DNA of 64,000 bases from Streptomyces sp. NBC_01431 (lineage in GTDB: Bacteria; Actinomycetota; Actinomycetes; Streptomycetales; Streptomycetaceae), in NCBI RefSeq assembly GCF_036231355.1, contig NZ_CP109496.1:4030001-4094000 (forward strand). Direction: 5' to 3'. Below are positions 59,867 through 64,000 of the stretch, in pieces. The notes under the pieces are model-generated. The model did no database searches. It saw only the letters and a program-made list of their open reading frames with translations, and was not told where the DNA came from. The translations under genes were made by a program, and so were the position numbers. Each line of letters starts with the position of its first letter. Position 1 is the first letter of the stretch.

Positions 59867-62035
59867 ATGAACGCGCCGTACGACGGTGACCGTGGGCAGG
59901 GCGCTGGCAGCGGTGCCGCGCCCTCCGGGGGCATGCCCCCGGCACCCGCCCAGCACGCACAGGTCCCGCCGCCCCAGCCCGCGCCGGACCCTTACATCCA
60001 GGACGCGTACGCCTACGACCCCTACCGGTCGCAGGATCTCTCCGCCCAGGACCCGGTGACCGAGGCGCTCTACGACCGTGCGGCCCACCCGCCGCCGCCT
60101 CCGGGCACCTATGCCGAGCAGCCGCCGCTCTACCAGCAGCCGGCCGCCCAGCAGTACGCGCCCGACCCGCGGATCTGGGCGCAGACCCCGCCACCGGAGC
60201 CCGAGGGCCCCTCACGCCATCTTCCCTACGGCGACGACGCGAGGACCACGCAGTTCGTGGGCGTCGACGACCTGGTCACGCAGGCGAGTGAGGAACTCCC
60301 CGAGCAGGACGCGTTCGCGCACCTGTACCGGGACCAGCAGCAGGCGGGGCCGCCCTCGGAGCCCGCCGCGCCGGAACCGGCTCCCGCCCCGCCGAGCAAG
60401 CCCGCCGGGCGCGCCTCCAGCCTGATGAAGTCCAGCGCCGTGATGGCGGCGGGCACCCTGGTGTCCCGGCTGACCGGCTTCGTCCGCAGCCTGGTGATCA
60501 CGGCCGCGCTGGGCGCCGCACTGCTCGGTGACACGTTCACCATCGCGCTCACCCTGCCGACGATGATCTACATCCTCACCGTCGGCGGCGGTCTGAACTC
60601 GGTGTTCGTACCCCAGCTGGTCCGCTCCATGAAGGACGACGAGGACGGCGGCGAGGCCTACGCCAACCGTCTCCTGACACTCGTCATGGTCGCGCTCGGC
60701 ACCATCGTCGCGCTCGCGGTCCTCGGAGCGCCACTGCTGATCAAGCTGATGTCGCCGACCATCGCCAACGACACGGCCGCCAACAGCGTCGCCGTCACGT
60801 TCGCCCGCTACTGCCTGCCCACGATCTTCTTCATGGGTGTGCACGTGGTGATGGGCCAGATCCTCAACGCCCGTGGAAAGTTCGGCGCGATGATGTGGAC
60901 CCCGGTCCTCAACAACATCGTGATGATCTGCACGTTCGGCCTGTTCATCTGGGTCTACGGCACCTCCGCCGAGTCCCACATGGGCGTCCAGACGATCCCG
61001 CACGACGGCGTCCGCCTCCTCGGCATCGGCACCCTGCTCGGCCTGGTCGTGCAGTCCCTGGCGATGCTGCCCTACCTGCGGGAGACCGGTTTCCGCTTCC
61101 GGCCGCGCTTCGACTGGAAGGGCCACGGACTCGGCAAGACGGTCAAGCTCGCCAAGTGGACCGTCATGTTCGTGCTTGCCAACCAGGCCGGTGTCATCGT
61201 CGTCACGCGGCTCGCCACGGCGGCGGGCAAGGCATCCGGGCGTTCCGGCGCGGGTTTCCTCGCCTACTCCAACGCCCAGCTGATCTGGGGCATGCCACAG
61301 GCCATCATCACCGTCTCGGTCATGGCCGCCCTGCTGCCGCGCATCTCGCGGGCCGCGCACGACGACGACCCGGGCGCCGTCCGCGACGACATCTCGCAGG
61401 GCTTGCGCACCTCCGCGGTCGCCATCGTCCCGGTCGCCTTCGCGTTCCTGGCGCTCGGCGTCCCCATGTGCACCCTGCTGTACGCCTCCAGTGGCGTCCA
61501 GGCCGCCCAGTCGATGGGCTTCATCCTGATGGCCTTCGCGCTCGGCCTGATCCCGTACTCCGTGCAGTACGTCGTCCTGCGCGGCTTCTACGCCTACGAG
61601 GACACCCGGACGCCCTTCTACAACACGGTCATCGTGGCGGCCGTCAACGCGGCCGTCTCGGCCCTCTGCTACGTGGTCCTGCCCGCCCGCTGGGCGGTCG
61701 TCGGCATGGCCGCCGCGTACGGTTTGGCGTACACCGTGGGTGTCGGAGTGGCCTGGCGGCGACTGCGCAACCGGCTGGGCGGCGACCTGGACGGCGCGCA
61801 CGTCCTGCGTACGTACGCGCGCCTGTGCCTGGCCGCCGTGCCGGCCGCGGTCGCCGGTGGCGCGGTCGGCTTCGCACTGCTGAAGTTCCTGGGCCAGGGC
61901 GCCGGAGGGTCGGTCGTGGCACTGGTCGCAGGCGGTGCTGTCCTGCTCGGGGTCTTCTTCGTGGCGGCCAAGCGGATGCGCATCGAAGAGCTCAACGCCA
62001 TGGTCGGAATGGTGCGCGGCCGCCTCGGCCGCTGA
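59867..62035 (+). CDS. murJ: Lipid II flippase MurJ (MviN)
   Basis: 722 residues. Residues 1-180 are a proline/glutamine-rich cytoplasmic extension; the MOP-superfamily core follows with SSAVMAAGTLVSRLTGFVRSLVITAALGAALLGDTFTIA and about 14 membrane helices. Translocates lipid II to the outer face. In Mycobacterium MviN the C-terminus continues into a pseudokinase domain; here that domain is encoded by the next gene. Starts 45 bp after the DUF6049 gene. Confidence 0.95.
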   Translation: MNAPYDGDRGQGAGSGAAPSGGMPPAPAQHAQVPPPQPAPDPYIQDAYAYDPYRSQDLSAQDPVTEALYDRAAHPPPPPGTYAEQPPLYQQPAAQQYAPDPRIWAQTPPPEPEGPSRHLPYGDDARTTQFVGVDDLVTQASEELPEQDAFAHLYRDQQQAGPPSEPAAPEPAPAPPSKPAGRASSLMKSSAVMAAGTLVSRLTGFVRSLVITAALGAALLGDTFTIALTLPTMIYILTVGGGLNSVFVPQLVRSMKDDEDGGEAYANRLLTLVMVALGTIVALAVLGAPLLIKLMSPTIANDTAANSVAVTFARYCLPTIFFMGVHVVMGQILNARGKFGAMMWTPVLNNIVMICTFGLFIWVYGTSAESHMGVQTIPHDGVRLLGIGTLLGLVVQSLAMLPYLRETGFRFRPRFDWKGHGLGKTVKLAKWTVMFVLANQAGVIVVTRLATAAGKASGRSGAGFLAYSNAQLIWGMPQAIITVSVMAALLPRISRAAHDDDPGAVRDDISQGLRTSAVAIVPVAFAFLALGVPMCTLLYASSGVQAAQSMGFILMAFALGLIPYSVQYVVLRGFYAYEDTRTPFYNTVIVAAVNAAVSALCYVVLPARWAVVGMAAAYGLAYTVGVGVAWRRLRNRLGGDLDGAHVLRTYARLCLAAVPAAVAGGAVGFALLKFLGQGAGGSVVALVAGGAVLLGVFFVAAKRMRIEELNAMVGMVRGRLGR

Positions 62036-62163
62036 GGCCGGAGCCCGCGCACAACCATCGTCGGCCACCGCGTGTCGTGCATAGTGCCGGACTGTGGGCA
62101 CAATTGGCATGACTTTGCATGGCTGGCCGACAGCACGCAACGGATGGGGAGGCAGGAGCGACG

Positions 62164-63891
62164 GTGGCGGAACGTAGCACGGCTGCCGTCGACGTGGCCG
62201 ACAACAGCGGCGACAACCCGCTGACCGCCAAGGCGGACAAGGCGACGACCGACGGGGTGACGGAGTCCATCGACACTGCAGACACGGCGGAGATGAGCAC
62301 GAACGGCACTGGCGGCGAACGCAAGGCCACTGAGCCGTCCATTGCGACGCCCGAACTGCACAGCGGTCACAAGCTGGCCAGACGCTACCGCCTCGAAGAG
62401 TGCGTCACCCGTCTGGACGGTTTCAGCAGCTGGCGTGCGGTCGACGAGAAACTCCGCCGCGCCGTAGGCGTCCACCTGCTGCCCGCCGATCATCCGCGGG
62501 CACGCTCCGTGCTGGCCGCCGCCCGCTCCTCCGCGCTGCTCGGTGATCCGCGCTTCGTGCAGGTCCTGGACGCCGTCGAGGAGAACGACCTCGTCTACGT
62601 CGTCCACGAGTGGCTGCCGGACGCCACCGAGCTCACCGCGCTGCTCGCCCTCGGTCCACTGGAGGCGCACGACGCCTACCAGATGGTCACCCAGGTCTCG
62701 CAGGCCATGGCCGCGGCCCACCGCGAGGGCCTCGCCCACCTCAGGCTCACCCCGAGCGCGGTTCTGAGGACCTCCACCGGGCAGTACCGCATCCGTGGCC
62801 TTGCCGTGGCCGCCGCGCTGCGCGGCATCAGCTCCGACACCCCTCAGCGCACCGACACCGAGGCCATCGGCGCCCTGCTGTACGCCGCGCTGACCCAGCG
62901 CTGGCCGTACGAGAGCGACGCCTACGGCCTGCACGGGCTGCCCAAGGGCGTCGGCCTGATCGCCCCCGATCAGGTACGAGCGGGCGTCCACCGCGGCCTC
63001 GCCGAGCTCGCCATGCGGGCCCTGGTCAACGACGGGGCCACCGCGTCCCGTCAGGAGCCGCCCTGCACCACGCCGGACGAGCTGGTCAAGGCCGTCGGGG
63101 AGATGCCGCGCATCCGCCCGCCGGAGCCCGCGTTCACTGCGCCGCCCGAGTACCAGCGCACCACCTACCAGCAGGGCACCTACGGCCGCCCCGCCGCAGG
63201 CCCCGCCGTCACCCAGCCCGTGGTGCCTCCGCCGCCGCCGCTCCAGGGACGGACCGGCAAGGCGCTCAAGTGGGCCGTGTCGGCCCTCCTGATCGCTGCA
63301 CTCGGTCTCGGTAGCTGGCAGCTCGCGGACACCCTGCTCCACCGCGACAAGGGGTCCACCGAAACGGGCAACACCCAGACCACGGACCACAGCGACGGCG
63401 ACGGCGACAAGCCGAAGGCTCCCGTCCCGCTCAAGATCCAGGGGGCCGAGGAGTACGCACCGGACGGAACCCCGCAGGACGCCAAGGATGTCGACAAAAC
63501 CTACGACGGTGACTCTTCGACGTTCTGGCGTTCCAGGCGCTTCGATGACGGACCGAGACTTGCTCCGTTCAAGATGGGCGTCGGGATCGTCTACGACCTC
63601 GGCGCGGAGAAGGATGTCTCCACCGCGTCGATAGCGTTGCGTTTCGGTGGCGACCACACCACGATCAAGCTGTACGCGACAGACTCCATGTCGTCGAGCA
63701 AGCAGGTCGACAACATGAAGCTGATCGCAACGACAACGACCAGCAGCACTACAGCCAATCTCACGGCAAAGGCTGCGGTGAAGACGCGCTACGTCGTGCT
63801 GTGGATCACTGATGCTCCTTATGCACCTGGTGACGGCTACAGCACACCGGGCTACAAGCAGGCCATCACGGATGTGAAGTTCGCCGGCTGA
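62164..63891 (+). CDS. Pseudokinase with membrane anchor and extracellular domain
   Basis: 575 residues from GTG 62164 (CAGGAG 5 nt upstream); ATG 62119 would be 15 residues longer. The kinase-like region (about residues 60-300) lacks key catalytic residues: the beta-3 segment reads AVGVHLLP without the VAVK lysine, HRD is replaced by LAHLRLTPSAVL, and DFG by IRGLAV. A membrane segment LKWAVSALLIAALGLGSWQLA is followed by an extracellular discoidin-like beta domain (VDKTYDGDSSTFWRSRRF). Its position after murJ argues for a partner role like the mycobacterial MviN pseudokinase tail. Confidence 0.85.
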   Translation: MAERSTAAVDVADNSGDNPLTAKADKATTDGVTESIDTADTAEMSTNGTGGERKATEPSIATPELHSGHKLARRYRLEECVTRLDGFSSWRAVDEKLRRAVGVHLLPADHPRARSVLAAARSSALLGDPRFVQVLDAVEENDLVYVVHEWLPDATELTALLALGPLEAHDAYQMVTQVSQAMAAAHREGLAHLRLTPSAVLRTSTGQYRIRGLAVAAALRGISSDTPQRTDTEAIGALLYAALTQRWPYESDAYGLHGLPKGVGLIAPDQVRAGVHRGLAELAMRALVNDGATASRQEPPCTTPDELVKAVGEMPRIRPPEPAFTAPPEYQRTTYQQGTYGRPAAGPAVTQPVVPPPPPLQGRTGKALKWAVSALLIAALGLGSWQLADTLLHRDKGSTETGNTQTTDHSDGDGDKPKAPVPLKIQGAEEYAPDGTPQDAKDVDKTYDGDSSTFWRSRRFDDGPRLAPFKMGVGIVYDLGAEKDVSTASIALRFGGDHTTIKLYATDSMSSSKQVDNMKLIATTTTSSTTANLTAKAAVKTRYVVLWITDAPYAPGDGYSTPGYKQAITDVKFAG

Positions 63892-63917
63892 CCGAACGGC
63901 AGGGGAGGGACTCACCG

Positions 63918-64000
63918 TTGGACGAGGCCACACTGGGCGACCTCGGCGACCAGGACCTGCTCGCGCGCCATGTAGACGGCGACCCCGATGCCTTCGGCGA
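63918..64000 (+). CDS. sigM: RNA polymerase sigma factor SigM, N-terminal fragment
   Basis: TTG 63918, with GGAGGGA upstream, starts LDEATLGDLGDQDLLARHVDG, the opening of a group IV sigma factor. Only 27 codons lie in the window. In Streptomyces the gene after the murJ/pseudokinase pair is sigM, so the assignment rests on context plus this short match. Confidence 0.75.
   Translation, partial: MDEATLGDLGDQDLLARHVDGDPDAFG

Overview
The window is high-GC, densely coded actinobacterial DNA with GTG/TTG starts and AGGAGG-type ribosome sites. It is almost certainly a Streptomyces (or close relative) chromosome close to oriC. The signs are the rpsF-ssb-rpsR-rplI block with dnaB nearby, the sporulation pair ssgR-ssgA, a Rex-type operator in front of cydABCD, the murJ-pseudokinase-sigM run at the right edge, and sixteen exact copies of the Streptomyces ParB site GTTTCACGTGAAAC. 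In Streptomyces, sigM is followed by trxBA and the parAB/dnaA region, so oriC is expected just beyond the right edge (knowledge of the genus; not visible here). I see no IS element, prophage, tRNA, rRNA or CRISPR array.

Layout. 1-5.4 kb: start of an ABC ATPase gene, then a translationally coupled cluster of M24 peptidase, EphD-like hydrolase/dehydrogenase fusion, PF10118 metal-dependent hydrolase and MerR regulator. 5.4-9.8 kb: DnaA-box cluster, a carotenoid-oxygenase remnant, a membrane protein divergent from a PadR regulator, KptA, a broken small ORF, an LLM oxidoreductase and a HAD phosphatase. 9.8-18 kb: the leftward operon cydA-cydB-cydCD plus a twin-GAF histidine kinase resembling DosS/DosT. 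18-25.5 kb: cyclophilin-fold protein, hisC-like aminotransferase, LacI regulator, metallophosphoesterase, membrane protein, and thiC with a TPP riboswitch. 25.5-31 kb: YibE/F protein, ssgA and ssgR, small membrane and cupin proteins, and a trans-sulfuration PLP enzyme. 31-39 kb: LysR, Nudix, HAD, GNAT, MFS/HbpS-like with divergent MarR, and a serine hydrolase. 39-44.3 kb: dnaB, MATE transporter, rplI, rpsR, ssb, rpsF. 44.5-64 kb is largely cell envelope: femX and an alanine-racemase-like protein, a GT87 transferase, a class A PBP, PadR with inositol-phosphate synthase, an MFS protein, an LppU-type protein, the CCA-adding enzyme, a secreted DUF6049 protein, MurJ, a pseudokinase and the start of sigM.

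The most striking feature cuts across the genes. The ParB sites lie in eight clusters, seven being doublets or triplets with neighbouring sites 19-59 bp apart. The eighth has one perfect site plus a degenerate one 72 bp away. Five sites sit inside longer perfect palindromes, and four of these lie where a transcription terminator would be expected. Three intergenic clusters of DnaA-box-like 9-mers add to the chromosome-organising character of the region. Other points worth following are the kinase that appears to belong to the cyd operon, a 33-bp inverted repeat in front of padR-ino1, the split MurJ/pseudokinase pair, and two decayed genes.
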